NCBI RefSeq assembly: GCF_029814825.1
Contig: NZ_CP122379.1
Span: 2,418,001-2,482,000, forward strand
Reading direction: 5' to 3'
Length of the DNA stretch: 64,000 nucleotides
Origin: Aequorivita marisscotiae
GTDB taxonomy: Bacteria > Bacteroidota > Bacteroidia > Flavobacteriales > Flavobacteriaceae
A program made the translations under genes and the position numbers. The notes below the pieces were generated by a model, which was not told the DNA's origin, ran no database searches, and worked only from the letters and a program-made list of their open reading frames with translations. This document shows positions 6,726 to 16,325 of this stretch, in pieces. Every line of letters begins with the position of its first letter. Within the stretch, counting starts at the first letter, position 1.

Positions 6726-9700
6726 TTGGGCCAGGTAATGATGCTCAAAGATGCCAATTCCAATGCTGTTATCGAAGCGATAAAAGAACGCGTGGCCGAA
6801 ATACAATCCTCATTGCCCCCAGGCATTTCCATTAATCCCTTTCTAGAGCGAAGTGAACTTATCGCGAAAACCACTTTTACAATTGCCGAAAACCTGATAC
6901 TGGGGAGTTTAATTGTGATATTCGTTGTGGTGGTACTCTTGGGTAACCTGCGTTCTGGCTTGGTCGTTGCCTCCGTCATTCCATTATCGTTGCTATTTGC
7001 ACTTTCCCTGATGTACCTCTTCGGCGTAGATGCCAACTTGATGAGCTTAGGGGCGATAGACTTCGGGATTATCATCGATGGTGCCGTAATTATTGTTGAA
7101 TTTATTGCTTTTAAAATAACAAGTCAACGAGCTAAGATATTGGCACTTCCCAAAAACGAAAGACAAGGATTAATAGATAGCATTACTTTTCAAGGTGCTA
7201 CTAAAATGATGAACTCCGCCGTTTTCGGGCAAATAATCATAATCATCGTATTTATACCAATTTTATCCTTGGTCAATGTAGAAGGTAAAATGTTCCGGCC
7301 TATGGCATTGGTATTCACTTTTGCCCTTATTGGCGCTATGGTGCTGTGTTTTACCTATATCCCGGTAATGGCTTCTCTGTTCATCAAACCTACCAATACC
7401 GAAAAAAGGACTATCTCATCCAGACTGATCAATTTTTTGGAAAGGAAATACCAACCTACCATCTCCTGGGCGTTGCGTAAAAAGAAATTGGTTCTGGGCA
7501 TTGCAGTAGGACTATTGGTGTTTACCGGATTTCTATTTACGAGAATGGGAGGGGAATTCGTGCCAACCTTAGATGAAGGAGATTTTGTAATTCAACCTGT
7601 ATTGAAAACCGGAACTTCATTGAGCAAAACTATCGAAGCAACAACCCGAATGGAAAAAATACTGAAAAAGTTTCCAGAAGTAGAGCAAGTTGTAAGTCGG
7701 ATCGGTGCTGCCGAAGTACCTACGGATCCAATGTCCATGGAAGAAAGTGATGTTATAATCAAACTAAAACCAAAAGGCGAATGGGTATCTGCCAAGACTA
7801 AAAATGAACTGGCAGATAAATTTAAAGAGGCCTTATCGGAGATAGCAGGTGTTGATTTTGAATTTACCCAGCCTATAGAAATGCGATTTAACGAGCTGAT
7901 TACGGGTGTACGTGCCGATTTGGCCATTAAGGTTTTTGGAGAGGATCTGGACATACTCTACAAAAAAGCTTTGGAAATTGAAAAGGCGATCCAAAACGTG
8001 GAAGGAGCTGCCGATATTATTGTAGAGAAAACTGCGGGACTGCCCCAGATGTCCGTGAAGTACGACCGCAGAAAAATTGCAAAATACGGATTGAACATTG
8101 AAGACTTGAACAAGGTCGTCACAATGGGTTTTGCAGGAATGACCGCAGGAACAGTTTTCGAAGGTGAAAAGCAATTTGATCTAGTGCTTCGTTATGACCA
8201 AGACCAAAGAAAGGATATCGAAAATTTAGAGATGGCTTCGATTGCTCTTCCCAATGGAATGCAGCTGCCATTAAGTGAATTCGCCAAAATAGGTTACACC
8301 AAGGGACCGGCAAAAATTTCGCGCGATGATACCAAGCGGCGTATAGTTGTAGGGGTGAACGTCCGTAACCGTGATCTGGAATCGGTAGTAAAAGATGTTC
8401 AAGCCATTATTGAAAGAGATATAAAGTTGCCAACTGGCTATTCGATAAGCTATGGAGGGCAATTTGAGAATCTTCGTACGGCAACGGCAAGATTAAAAAT
8501 CGCCGTACCTATTGCGCTGGTTCTGATTTTCGTCTTACTCTACTTTGCATTCAATTCCGTAAAAGAAGCCTTGATGATTTATAGCGCCATTCCTTTATCT
8601 GCCATTGGAGGCGTGATGTTACTGTATATACGGGATCTGCCCTTTAGTATTTCGGCAGGTGTTGGCTTTATTGCTCTTTTTGGAATTGCCGTGCTAAACG
8701 GTATTGTATTGATCGAAGAATTTAAGGAACTCAAAGCACACGGGATAACCAATATTAACAAGCGAATTTTAATGGGTACAAAGAATAGGTTACGTCCTGT
8801 ATTGTTAACAGCATCGGCAGCAGCTTTAGGCTTTTTGCCGATGGCAATTTCAACTTCGGCCGGTGCAGAGGTGCAAAGGCCGTTGGCAACAGTTGTTGTA
8901 GGAGGATTGATAACTGCTACTGCACTAACTCTAGTGGTATTGCCAATTTTATATGCAATGTTCGACAGAAAGGGACATCATCCTAAAGTTAAGAAAAAAG
9001 TAAATTTTAAAGCTCTTGGAGTTATTGCCTTTTTGTTCTTGCCTGTTTTTGCCATTGCCCAACAAAACCCTATTAATGCCCAACAAGCAGCACTAATAGC
9101 CATTGAAAACAATAACGGACTTAAGGCTTCTGCCAAAAGGATAGACCAATCCAAACAGTTGGTAGGAAGTGCCTTCAATTTGGACAAAACTCAGGTATAT
9201 TATAATTATGACGAAAACAACATTGCCGAAAACGGTCGTCCATTGGATGTTTTCGGGGTGACTCAATCCATACAGTTCCCAACTATTTATGGGGCACAAC
9301 GAAAGGTAGAAAAACAAAAAGTTGAGTTGTCCACCCAACATTATCTGTTAAATGAAAGAATCTTGACCAAAGAGGTTTATAAAGCCTATTACAATGTGGT
9401 TTACTATAATAGTCTTGTGCAACAATACACTTTTTTGGACAGTCTTTATGGGCAATTCTCCAGAGCTGCCAATAAGCGATATGATGTGGGGGAAACCAAT
9501 TTATTGGAAAAACTAACTGCAGAGACCAAACAAAAAGAAATATCCATTTTGCTTTCACAAACAAAAGAGGACGTAGGAAAGGCATTTACGATGCTACATC
9601 AATGGATGCAGACGGATTCGTTGGTTACCATAGAGGAGAACCGTTTGCCCAGACTGGAATTGCAACCACCTAATTTTAGTGAGCATCCCGGGATTCTTTA

Positions 9701-10196
9701 CTATGATTCAGCTCAAAAATTGAGCAAAGCCTCCCTCTCTTTGGAAAGACAAAGATTGCTTCCCGACTTGCATATATCAGTCTTCCAGGGCACTAACAAT
9801 GGATTGGATGCAAAGCGATATAATGGATTTCAAGCGGGCGTATCGATTCCCTTATGGTTTGGGGCGAACAAAGCGAAAATCAATGCCGCAAAAACAGAAA
9901 CTATGATAATGATTGATGAATCTGAAAATTACAAGATTCAACTGGAATCAAGGTATCAAGGCCTGTTGTCCGATTTAAACAAATTTCAGGAAGGCGTTGA
10001 TTATTATGAAACCACAGGTGGCAAACTTGCAAAAGAACTAACTACGAGTGCATCAAAATCATTTCAAAACGGAGAGATAGATTTCCTGCAGTATGTACAG
10101 CTATTGGAAAGTGCAAAAAACATTCAAATAAACTATTTACAAAACCTGAACGCGTATAACGCAACGGTTTTAGAATTAAACTATTTAATCAATTAA
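6726..10196 (+). CDS. CusA/CzcA remainder fused to TolC-like outer-membrane factor (1156 aa from first ATG)
   Basis: The first ATG after the stop is at 6726, but conserved coding continues from 6663. Residues 1 to about 755 hold the rest of the pump, including the proton-relay helix with GAIDFGIIIDGAVIIVE and the second porter half. After MFDRKGHHPKVKKK comes a new hydrophobic signal-like helix (LGVIAFLFLPVFAIA). An outer membrane efflux protein domain follows, with long alpha-helical repeats and the pattern AARLANKRYDVGE-like seen as AANKRYDVGETN. Such fusions place pump and outer-membrane channel under one start. Re-initiation at 6726 would give a pump without its first helix, so function is doubtful. 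Confidence 0.8.
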   Translation: MGQVMMLKDANSNAVIEAIKERVAEIQSSLPPGISINPFLERSELIAKTTFTIAENLILGSLIVIFVVVVLLGNLRSGLVVASVIPLSLLFALSLMYLFGVDANLMSLGAIDFGIIIDGAVIIVEFIAFKITSQRAKILALPKNERQGLIDSITFQGATKMMNSAVFGQIIIIIVFIPILSLVNVEGKMFRPMALVFTFALIGAMVLCFTYIPVMASLFIKPTNTEKRTISSRLINFLERKYQPTISWALRKKKLVLGIAVGLLVFTGFLFTRMGGEFVPTLDEGDFVIQPVLKTGTSLSKTIEATTRMEKILKKFPEVEQVVSRIGAAEVPTDPMSMEESDVIIKLKPKGEWVSAKTKNELADKFKEALSEIAGVDFEFTQPIEMRFNELITGVRADLAIKVFGEDLDILYKKALEIEKAIQNVEGAADIIVEKTAGLPQMSVKYDRRKIAKYGLNIEDLNKVVTMGFAGMTAGTVFEGEKQFDLVLRYDQDQRKDIENLEMASIALPNGMQLPLSEFAKIGYTKGPAKISRDDTKRRIVVGVNVRNRDLESVVKDVQAIIERDIKLPTGYSISYGGQFENLRTATARLKIAVPIALVLIFVLLYFAFNSVKEALMIYSAIPLSAIGGVMLLYIRDLPFSISAGVGFIALFGIAVLNGIVLIEEFKELKAHGITNINKRILMGTKNRLRPVLLTASAAALGFLPMAISTSAGAEVQRPLATVVVGGLITATALTLVVLPILYAMFDRKGHHPKVKKKVNFKALGVIAFLFLPVFAIAQQNPINAQQAALIAIENNNGLKASAKRIDQSKQLVGSAFNLDKTQVYYNYDENNIAENGRPLDVFGVTQSIQFPTIYGAQRKVEKQKVELSTQHYLLNERILTKEVYKAYYNVVYYNSLVQQYTFLDSLYGQFSRAANKRYDVGETNLLEKLTAETKQKEISILLSQTKEDVGKAFTMLHQWMQTDSLVTIEENRLPRLELQPPNFSEHPGILYYDSAQKLSKASLSLERQRLLPDLHISVFQGTNNGLDAKRYNGFQAGVSIPLWFGANKAKINAAKTETMIMIDESENYKIQLESRYQGLLSDLNKFQEGVDYYETTGGKLAKELTTSASKSFQNGEIDFLQYVQLLESAKNIQINYLQNLNAYNATVLELNYLIN

Positions 10197-10198
10197 CG

Positions 10199-11365
10199 AT
10201 GAAAAATACAGTCAACAATTTCACCAATTTGAAAATCTTAACAAGCATTCTTCTATTGCTAATGTTAACGCTGGCTTCCTGTAATTCAAAAGGAAAAACA
10301 GAAGCGGCCAATACAGAAACCACCATAGAGAATACAGACCAAGAAGTAATTACCATAACCGAAAACCAGTTCAGATCCGGCAATATGGAATTGGGCAAAA
10401 TATCGATGCAGAAGTTTAACACTGTTGTGAAAGCCAACGGCATGTTCGCAGTGCCGCCACAGAACCAAGCAGATGTTAGTGCCTACTTTGCCGGTTACGT
10501 AAAGGAAATCAATCTATTGCCGGGGAATGCGGTAAAACAAGGACAGGTATTGTTCACAATTGAAAATCCGGAATATGTCCAGGTACAACAGGATTTCCTG
10601 GAAGCCCAAGGACGTTTGAGCTATTTGAAATCGGATTATGAACGCCAGAAAGAGCTGATGACCGATAATGTGACTTCAAAAAAGGTTTTTTTAAAGGCGG
10701 AATCGGATTATACCGTGACTATGGCACAATACCAATCCCTTAAAAAGAGGTTGAGCCTTATGAACATTAATCCGAATACCCTAACTGGCGAAAACATTAG
10801 GTCGGTAATCAGTGTGACTTCGCCATTATCAGGTTATGCAACTTCGGTAAATGCAAGTAAAGGAATGTACCTAAACCCTTCGGATATTGCCGTAACTGTT
10901 ACCAATACAGACGACCTCCATATAGAATTGAAGATTTTTGAAAAGGACCTTCCTATTGTAAAAGTAGGTCAGCAAATCAATGTGAGATTGCAAAACGACA
11001 CGGACAAAGTATATAAGGGTGTAGTCCATTTGGTCAACAAGACAATAAACGCACAGGATAGGACCGTAAATATTCACGGGGATTTGGCGAATGAAGAAGA
11101 AGTAAAACTTTTTGCTCCCGGAATGTACATTGAAGCAGAAATCCTGACCACAACTGCAGAACATCCTGCATTGCCATCAGAAGCGGTCGCAAACATTGAC
11201 AATGACTTTTTCGTGCTTGTGAAAGAAGATAGCACAAATTTCAAAAGGGTATTGGTGAAAATAGGAGCCACGAACAATGGGTTTACCCAAATACTCAATG
11301 CAGCTGATTTTGAACCAAATATGGAGTTTTTGACCAAAGGAGCATTTAATTTAATAACAGAGTAA
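10199..11365 (+). CDS. cusB: CusB/CzcB-type periplasmic adaptor lipoprotein (membrane fusion protein)
   Basis: The 388-residue adaptor starts 2 bp after the cusA stop and is clearly in the same operon. A lipoprotein signal ends in LTLASC with C28 as the lipidated residue. The barrel-sandwich (lipoyl) half-motifs are visible as VSAYFAGYVKEINLLPGNAVKQG and SVISVTSPLSGYATSV, flanking an alpha-helical hairpin. A beta-barrel and membrane-proximal domain follow. It would bridge the inner-membrane pump and the TolC-like part. No histidine- or methionine-rich metal-binding N terminus is seen, so the metal remains open. Confidence 0.85.
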   Translation: MKNTVNNFTNLKILTSILLLLMLTLASCNSKGKTEAANTETTIENTDQEVITITENQFRSGNMELGKISMQKFNTVVKANGMFAVPPQNQADVSAYFAGYVKEINLLPGNAVKQGQVLFTIENPEYVQVQQDFLEAQGRLSYLKSDYERQKELMTDNVTSKKVFLKAESDYTVTMAQYQSLKKRLSLMNINPNTLTGENIRSVISVTSPLSGYATSVNASKGMYLNPSDIAVTVTNTDDLHIELKIFEKDLPIVKVGQQINVRLQNDTDKVYKGVVHLVNKTINAQDRTVNIHGDLANEEEVKLFAPGMYIEAEILTTTAEHPALPSEAVANIDNDFFVLVKEDSTNFKRVLVKIGATNNGFTQILNAADFEPNMEFLTKGAFNLITE

Positions 11366-11508
11366 GTCGTGGTCGAAAGAAAAGACCGAAAATCCGATTG
11401 TTTTGCCCCGCCCCTAAAGGGTGCCCTCGATTAAAAACAACATTGTTACTATTGACAATCGCAAATCTGAATTAACCTAAAGCCTTTAACATTTTAAATA
11501 AAAGAATT

Positions 11509-12000
11509 ATGAACGATGTACATTTTCATTTAGTAGTAACCCATCTTCCCATTGTGGGCGTATTGATTGGGTTTTTGGTTTTACTCACAGGGTATATCAC
11601 AAAGAGCCCCCAGGTAAAGGCAACGGCACTGGGTATTTTCATTTTTAGTGCCCTAGCGGCTATTGCTGCTTTTTATACAGGGGAAGCTGCGGAGGATATC
11701 GTAGAGAATCTACCGGGAGTGAGTGAAACCCTTATCCATACGCACGAAGAACAGGCAGAACTTTTTTATACAATGATGCTGGTTTTAGGGGGTGTTTCCC
11801 TAGTGACCATGTTTATTCACTACAAAAAATTCGCTTTTGCTAAATACGGTTTTATCGCAGTACTGTTCCTGTCTATAAGCAGTGTTGTTATGTCCAAATT
11901 TGTGGGTACCAGTGGTGGCGAAATTACCCATGTTGAAATCAGAAACGATCCCAACAATTTAATTGAACTTGATTCCCATCACGACCATGATGACGATTAA
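11509..12000 (+). CDS. DUF2231-like membrane protein with histidine-rich tail
   Basis: The 163-residue protein has four hydrophobic helices (about 10-27, 37-57, 83-103, 112-130) and begins MNDVHFHLVVTHLPIVGVLIG. That N-terminal histidine pattern and fold are like DUF2231 / predicted membrane proteins. The C terminus, ELDSHHDHDDD, is rich in His and Asp and could bind divalent metal ions. It follows the efflux operon on the same strand, about 140 bp after cusB, and overlaps the next gene. The molecular function is unknown; a metal-related role is inferred from tail and context. Confidence 0.6.
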   Translation: MNDVHFHLVVTHLPIVGVLIGFLVLLTGYITKSPQVKATALGIFIFSALAAIAAFYTGEAAEDIVENLPGVSETLIHTHEEQAELFYTMMLVLGGVSLVTMFIHYKKFAFAKYGFIAVLFLSISSVVMSKFVGTSGGEITHVEIRNDPNNLIELDSHHDHDDD

Positions 12001-12571
12001 AAACATTACGGGCAATTGTTCAAACATACTTCATAGCGATAAATGCGTGAGTCTTCCTTTTCACAACTTTGCGCATACGCAAGAGGTAATCGACAATGTC
12101 TTTTTGATTTCCAATACCATAGGAATGAAGCCCGAAGATGCAGATCTTATAGCTATTGCGGCCTGCTTTCACGATACCGGCTTCTCGGAAAATTATGAAG
12201 GCCACGAGGAAGTGAGCAAAAGACTTGCTGCGCAGTATATGGAAAAAGCAAATTTTACCAAAACAGAAATTGAGAGAGTTCTCTCTTGCATAGAGGCTAC
12301 AAAAATGCCTCAGAACCCCCATGACATTTATGGGGAGATACTTTGTGATGCCGATTTGTTCCACTTGGGAACACCCAATTTTTTTTATAGGAATATGCTC
12401 TTGCGAAAGGAATGGGAACTTTTCCGTGGCATTGCTATGACGGATGACACATGGCTGCTGCACAATATTGCGTTTTTGGAGGAGCACCGATTCAAGACTA
12501 CTTATGGGAAAGAGGTTTTGGAAAAAGGAAAGCAGGAAAATTTAAAGAAACTAAAACAATTGATACGATGA
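11987..12571 (+). CDS. HD-domain metal-dependent phosphohydrolase
   Basis: The protein has about 194 residues from the ATG at 11987 (or 193 from the adjacent ATG at 11990). HD superfamily metal ligands are visible: H in HNFAHTQEV, the HD pair in ACFHDTGFS, a further H in YEGHEEVS, and D in LCDADLFHLG. The start overlaps the end of the DUF2231-like gene by 11-14 bp, and its stop overlaps the next start (ATGA). The longer in-frame start at 11963 is unlikely because it lies deep in the upstream gene. HD proteins hydrolyse phosphate esters or nucleotides; the substrate is not evident. Confidence 0.8.
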   Translation: MMTIKNITGNCSNILHSDKCVSLPFHNFAHTQEVIDNVFLISNTIGMKPEDADLIAIAACFHDTGFSENYEGHEEVSKRLAAQYMEKANFTKTEIERVLSCIEATKMPQNPHDIYGEILCDADLFHLGTPNFFYRNMLLRKEWELFRGIAMTDDTWLLHNIAFLEEHRFKTTYGKEVLEKGKQENLKKLKQLIR

Positions 12572-14544
12572 AAATAACATTTCCAAAACGGTTTACATTG
12601 TTAAAAGGCTTTGTCTTGTTATTTCTGATTCTTTCTTTTGTAGCGAGAGTGAGTTTTTTAATTTGGAATTTTTCCGAAGTGGATAAGGGGTTTTTTAAGT
12701 TGGGAAATACATTCGTGATTGGTTTTTTATTCGACATTGCCACCCTTTCATTTTTTACCATCCCTTATCTTATCTATCTCCTTCTGATTCCCAAAAAGTT
12801 CTACGGCTCCATTTTGGATAGGATAGTGACCTATTTTGGATTTTCCTTGGTTACACTTATAGTTTTCTTTTCCTTTTTCGGGGAGTTCACCTTTTGGGAT
12901 GAATTCCACAGACGATTCAACTTTATAGCGGTTGATTATTTGATCTATACCTATGAAGTTGTAAAGAACATTAACGAAAGTTATCCCTTGCCACTTCTTA
13001 TTTCTGGGATGGTATTAATGGTTTTGGGGAGTATCTTTATAGTCTCGAAATTAGGATATTTCAAAAGCACTTTTACTAGCCAAACTTCCTTTTTGTCAAA
13101 ACTTTACGCAGCCTTGCCCTGGTTCATAATTGCGTTGATAACCGGATTGTTTATAACAAACAGTAAGGCGGACTTTTCAGAAAACAGGTATAATAATGAA
13201 TTGGCAAAGGCGGGGATTTATTCTTTTTTTGCAGCCTTCAGAAATAACGAATTGCCCTATAGAGATTTTTATAAAACCATCCCTGAGGAGGAGGCTTTTG
13301 CTTATTTAAAGTCGGTTTATACCAATGCCGGCGATAGTTTGATCAATCCCCAAGCAAATTCAATTTATAGAAAAATTGTAAACCGCGATAGTATTGATAA
13401 ACAGATTCGCCCTAATGTAATATTTATTTGTGTTGAAAGCCTAAGTGGCGATTTTCTAAAAACCTTCGGAAACGAAAAGAACATTACTCCCACATTAGAT
13501 TCTCTCGCAAATAACAGCCTCTTTTTTGAGAATTTATATGCTACGGGAACCCGAACAGTGAGAGGAATGGAGGCCATTACACTTTCCATACCGCCAACTC
13601 CGGGAAGAAGCATCGTAAAACGGAAGGATAATCAAGGCTTATTTACCATTGGAGAAGTGTTTAAGGAAAAGGGATATAGTCGCAATTTCTTTTACGGTGG
13701 CGATGGTTATTTCGACAATATGAACACTTATTTTGGGGGCAACGGGTTTAATATTATTGATAGAGGACGTGGATTTCTATTGGATGCCAGTATTAACACA
13801 ACAAGAACCAATATTGATGATGATGAGGTAACATTTGAAAACGCTTGGGGAGTTTGTGATATGGATCTTTACAACAAAGTATTAAAAGAGGCGGATAAAG
13901 CGTACGACAGCAAGAAACCGTTTTTTGATTTTGTAATGACCACCTCCAACCACAAGCCTTATACTTATCCCGAAGGCAAGATAGATATCCCATCAGGGAC
14001 GGGTAGGGATGGAGCCGTAAAATATACAGATTATGCGATTAATGAATTTCTAAAACAGGCGAAAGAAAAACCTTGGTATAAAAACACCGTTTTCGTTATT
14101 ATGAGTGACCATTGTGCCAGTAGTGCTGGACGTTGGGAGCTGGATATTAAGAATTATCACATTCCTGCATTTATTATAAACTTACCAAATAAATCCCCCT
14201 TAAAATTGAACCAGCTTGCATCACAAATCGATTTATTCCCGACCCTCTTCGCACAATTTGGGTGGGATTATAATTCCAATCTCTTCGGCCAGAATATTTT
14301 GAAAATGGACCCTGCCGAGCAACGGACGTTTATAGGTAACTACAGGAAGTTGGGACTTTTAAAAGACAATACGGTTATGATCCTGGATGAACTTGGAAAG
14401 GCCAATTTCTATTCTTGGAATCCTGTGGACAACGCTCTTTCTCCCGAACCTTTAAACGAAGAGTTTATGAAAAAAACGATTTCTTATTATGAAGTAGCGG
14501 ATGACCTATATGAAAGTGGAGGTTTAAAACTCAAAAACAAATAG
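12568..14544 (+). CDS. LtaS-like sulfatase-fold phosphoglycerol transferase, membrane protein
   Basis: The 658-residue protein starts at the ATG in the ATGA overlap with the HD gene. Five hydrophobic helices occupy about the first 210 residues, followed by an extracytoplasmic alkaline-phosphatase/sulfatase-type domain. Key elements are NVIFICVESLSGDFL (metal-binding Glu), the nucleophile region ATGTRTVRGMEAI and the metal-binding MSDHCAS. This is the layout of the LTA synthase family; in Bacteroidota such proteins likely modify lipids or glycans with phosphoglycerol or phosphoethanolamine. The next gene is a lipid kinase, starting 1 bp after the stop, which supports a role in envelope lipid metabolism. 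Confidence 0.85.
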   Translation: MKITFPKRFTLLKGFVLLFLILSFVARVSFLIWNFSEVDKGFFKLGNTFVIGFLFDIATLSFFTIPYLIYLLLIPKKFYGSILDRIVTYFGFSLVTLIVFFSFFGEFTFWDEFHRRFNFIAVDYLIYTYEVVKNINESYPLPLLISGMVLMVLGSIFIVSKLGYFKSTFTSQTSFLSKLYAALPWFIIALITGLFITNSKADFSENRYNNELAKAGIYSFFAAFRNNELPYRDFYKTIPEEEAFAYLKSVYTNAGDSLINPQANSIYRKIVNRDSIDKQIRPNVIFICVESLSGDFLKTFGNEKNITPTLDSLANNSLFFENLYATGTRTVRGMEAITLSIPPTPGRSIVKRKDNQGLFTIGEVFKEKGYSRNFFYGGDGYFDNMNTYFGGNGFNIIDRGRGFLLDASINTTRTNIDDDEVTFENAWGVCDMDLYNKVLKEADKAYDSKKPFFDFVMTTSNHKPYTYPEGKIDIPSGTGRDGAVKYTDYAINEFLKQAKEKPWYKNTVFVIMSDHCASSAGRWELDIKNYHIPAFIINLPNKSPLKLNQLASQIDLFPTLFAQFGWDYNSNLFGQNILKMDPAEQRTFIGNYRKLGLLKDNTVMILDELGKANFYSWNPVDNALSPEPLNEEFMKKTISYYEVADDLYESGGLKLKNK

Positions 14545-14545
14545 G

Positions 14546-15427
14546 TTGATCCATATCCATTTCATAATAAATCCAATTTCTGGATCGGGAAAGAACGAAC
14601 TTTCTGAAGCCTTTTTGGGGAATTATTTTTCTCAGGAGAAATATTCAATCACCACTAAAATTTCAGAATATAAAAGGCATGCCATCACCCTTACAGCAGA
14701 ATCCATAAGAGAAGAGGCCCAAATTATCGTGGCCTGTGGCGGGGATGGCACCATCAATGAGGTTGCCTCTGCTCTGGTGAATACGGGTATTCCCTTAGGT
14801 ATTATTCCGATGGGCTCCGGCAATGGATTGGCCTCCAATCTGAAAATTCCGAAACAGTTGGAAAAGGCGATAGGGGTAATTCTAAGAAATAAATATGTTT
14901 CTATTGACGTGGGCCGTGTCAATGATTCCTATTTTTTCAGCAACACCGGTTTTGGCTTTGATGCCAGTGTTATCAAGAATTACGAAGAATCCCAACGCCG
15001 CTCGCTTTTAACTTATGTTACAGCTTCCCTAAAATCCTTTAAGGAATACCACAGACAGGACGAAATTGTAATTGAAATCAACGGTACCACTCAGATGGTA
15101 AATCCGTTTCTTATTTTCGTGTCAAACTCCAATGTGATGGGATACGGAATGAGCCTAACTCCCAAAGCATCTCTTCAAGACGGACTTTTTGACGTTGTGA
15201 TTGTCCCCAAACTTCCCAAATTGAAAATGTTGGTTTTCGGTTTGCTAATGCTTCTCAAAAGACCCGATTTCCAAAAAGAAGTGAGCTGTTTCCAGGCTAA
15301 GGAAATAAAACTTTTCAAAAAGAGTAGGGGTTATTTCCAATCACAAATTGATGGGGAACTTGTGGAAATTCCCAGTTCGTCTGTTGATATCGATATTTTG
15401 CAATCTTCACTAATAGTCCTAGCTTAA
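14546..15427 (+). CDS. Diacylglycerol kinase family lipid kinase (DagK/YegS type)
   Basis: The 293-residue protein begins with a TTG codon directly after the upstream stop: (M)IHIHFIINPISGSGKNE is the usual family start, and no ATG is available. The catalytic-domain motifs are GGDGTINEVASAL (about 70-82) and IPMGSGNGLASNL. The C-terminal beta-rich part includes the typical SNSNVMGYGM and DGLFDVVIV. The family phosphorylates diacylglycerol, sphingoid or similar lipids with ATP at the membrane surface. It is tightly coupled to the LtaS-like gene; if that enzyme releases diacylglycerol, this kinase would recycle it, as proposed for DgkB in Gram-positives. That parallel is inference. Confidence 0.85.
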   Translation: MIHIHFIINPISGSGKNELSEAFLGNYFSQEKYSITTKISEYKRHAITLTAESIREEAQIIVACGGDGTINEVASALVNTGIPLGIIPMGSGNGLASNLKIPKQLEKAIGVILRNKYVSIDVGRVNDSYFFSNTGFGFDASVIKNYEESQRRSLLTYVTASLKSFKEYHRQDEIVIEINGTTQMVNPFLIFVSNSNVMGYGMSLTPKASLQDGLFDVVIVPKLPKLKMLVFGLLMLLKRPDFQKEVSCFQAKEIKLFKKSRGYFQSQIDGELVEIPSSSVDIDILQSSLIVLA

Positions 15428-15484
15428 TTTTTTTCGGAAAGGGTAACACTTTAAATTTTCTTAAGAATTAGGTCCTAGTTATAT

Positions 15485-15610
15485 GCAACAATATTAAAAC
15501 TCTGCCTCAGACTTCGCTCGGAAACCGGATGAAATTAAAATTTGGTTTACAGTGGTCAGTGTTCAGGCCTGAGTGTTTTCTCTTCAGGCACCTACGCTCA
15601 GTATGTATTA
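15485..15610. repeat. Intergenic REP-like repeat cluster
   Basis: The gap between the lipid kinase and the unknown gene carries repeat fragments: CAGACTTCGCTCGG near 15510, and CCTGAGTGTTTTCTCTT at 15568-15584 followed by CAGGCACCTACGCTCAGTA. The 17-mer at 15568-15584 recurs inverted at 16358-16374. No gene is seen. Confidence 0.6.
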
Positions 15611-15637
15611 ATGAGTACAATAAACTGCTTGAAATAG

Positions 15638-16249
15638 TTATAAGCCTTCCAGAAATAATTTTAAATCTTTTAACTCGAATAATTCTTCATCTTGGGGGAT
15701 TTGGGATTTGATGATAAAGTCTTCTATGTAGTGTTTAAAGCGTTCTTCTCCAAGGGTGTCGTTGAGTATAATCCCCACAATTTCGCGAAGTAAATCAGAA
15801 TCGTACTTGTTGATTGGAAAATCGAGAATGATTCCCAAGATAAATTGATCGGTGTCGGGGTCAATGAGCAGGGCCAAGAATTTTATATTGGAGGGTTTGA
15901 GACAAATTCCATTTAAGCAATATTCCTTTTCGAAGTAGTCTGGATCTTGGTCTGCCAGAGAGGTTATGTAGGCAGTGATGATCCAGTCTTTATTTTTTGG
16001 GGCTGATTCCATTAGGTGAAGAATGAGGGCTCCGACTTCGGGATCTCCACAGGTGGAAAAGGCTAGGGTGGGTAGGTCTTGATTTTCGGGAGGAATTATA
16101 AATCTATAGCCTATTTTAGGGCTGTAGTATTCGAGATGCTTAGAGAACCAATAGAGTAGTTCTTCTCTTCCTTTGTCTGAAAGGGAGTGGATGTTTCGGA
16201 GTGTTTTTTCGTTGGCGGTGAACCAGTGCCAGAAGGGGGTGGTGTTCAT
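15638..16249 (-). CDS. Protein of unknown function (203 aa)
   Basis: I do not recognise this acidic protein of 203 residues. It starts MNTTPFWHWFTANEKTLRNI, has no signal peptide or membrane helix, and has a C terminus rich in Glu and Leu (DEELFELKDLKLFLEGL). The fold is probably alpha/beta and cytoplasmic. It is the last gene of a leftward block with the DnaC-like ATPase, a second unknown protein, an excisionase-like HTH protein and RteC. Repeat fragments with a shared inverted 17-mer lie on both sides (15568 and 16358), so it may have moved with them. Confidence 0.6.
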   Translation of the reverse strand: MNTTPFWHWFTANEKTLRNIHSLSDKGREELLYWFSKHLEYYSPKIGYRFIIPPENQDLPTLAFSTCGDPEVGALILHLMESAPKNKDWIITAYITSLADQDPDYFEKEYCLNGICLKPSNIKFLALLIDPDTDQFILGIILDFPINKYDSDLLREIVGIILNDTLGEERFKHYIEDFIIKSQIPQDEELFELKDLKLFLEGL

Positions 16250-16325
16250 TAGTTTATTTTTTGGGGTTTGATGTTGATGAGTTTAGTGGTTAGGAGGTTA
16301 AAAGTTTATGAGGTTATGAGTTGAG

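Larger units (their letters stand above)
5862..10196 (+). pseudogene. cusA: CusA/CzcA-type RND efflux pump fused to TolC-like protein, interrupted by an in-frame stop
   Basis: Read straight through, this is one reading frame of 1445 codons with a single internal TAA at 6660-6662. The frame after the stop is unchanged: GDIA, stop, VGFGHANRFGAITGNGEGE continues the normal CusA/CzcA sequence without loss. A single base change (for example GAA or AAA to TAA) explains it. An intact protein would be a heavy-metal RND pump with a C-terminal outer-membrane factor, a fusion common in Flavobacteriia. Either the gene is inactivated in this strain or the base is a sequencing error. The rest of the frame shows no decay, which favours a very recent mutation or an error. 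Confidence 0.8.

Noticed and set aside
12020..12487. Antisense frame of 155 aa over the HD gene
   Set aside because: The sense frame contains all HD metal-binding motifs; the antisense one is compositionally odd and unsupported.
15450..15480. A further TTAAG motif (CTTAAGAATTAGGTCCTAG) resembling the metal regulator boxes
   Set aside because: The spacing (10 and 7 bp) does not fit the 11-bp rhythm, no -7 box follows at the right distance, and no gene starts downstream on that strand.
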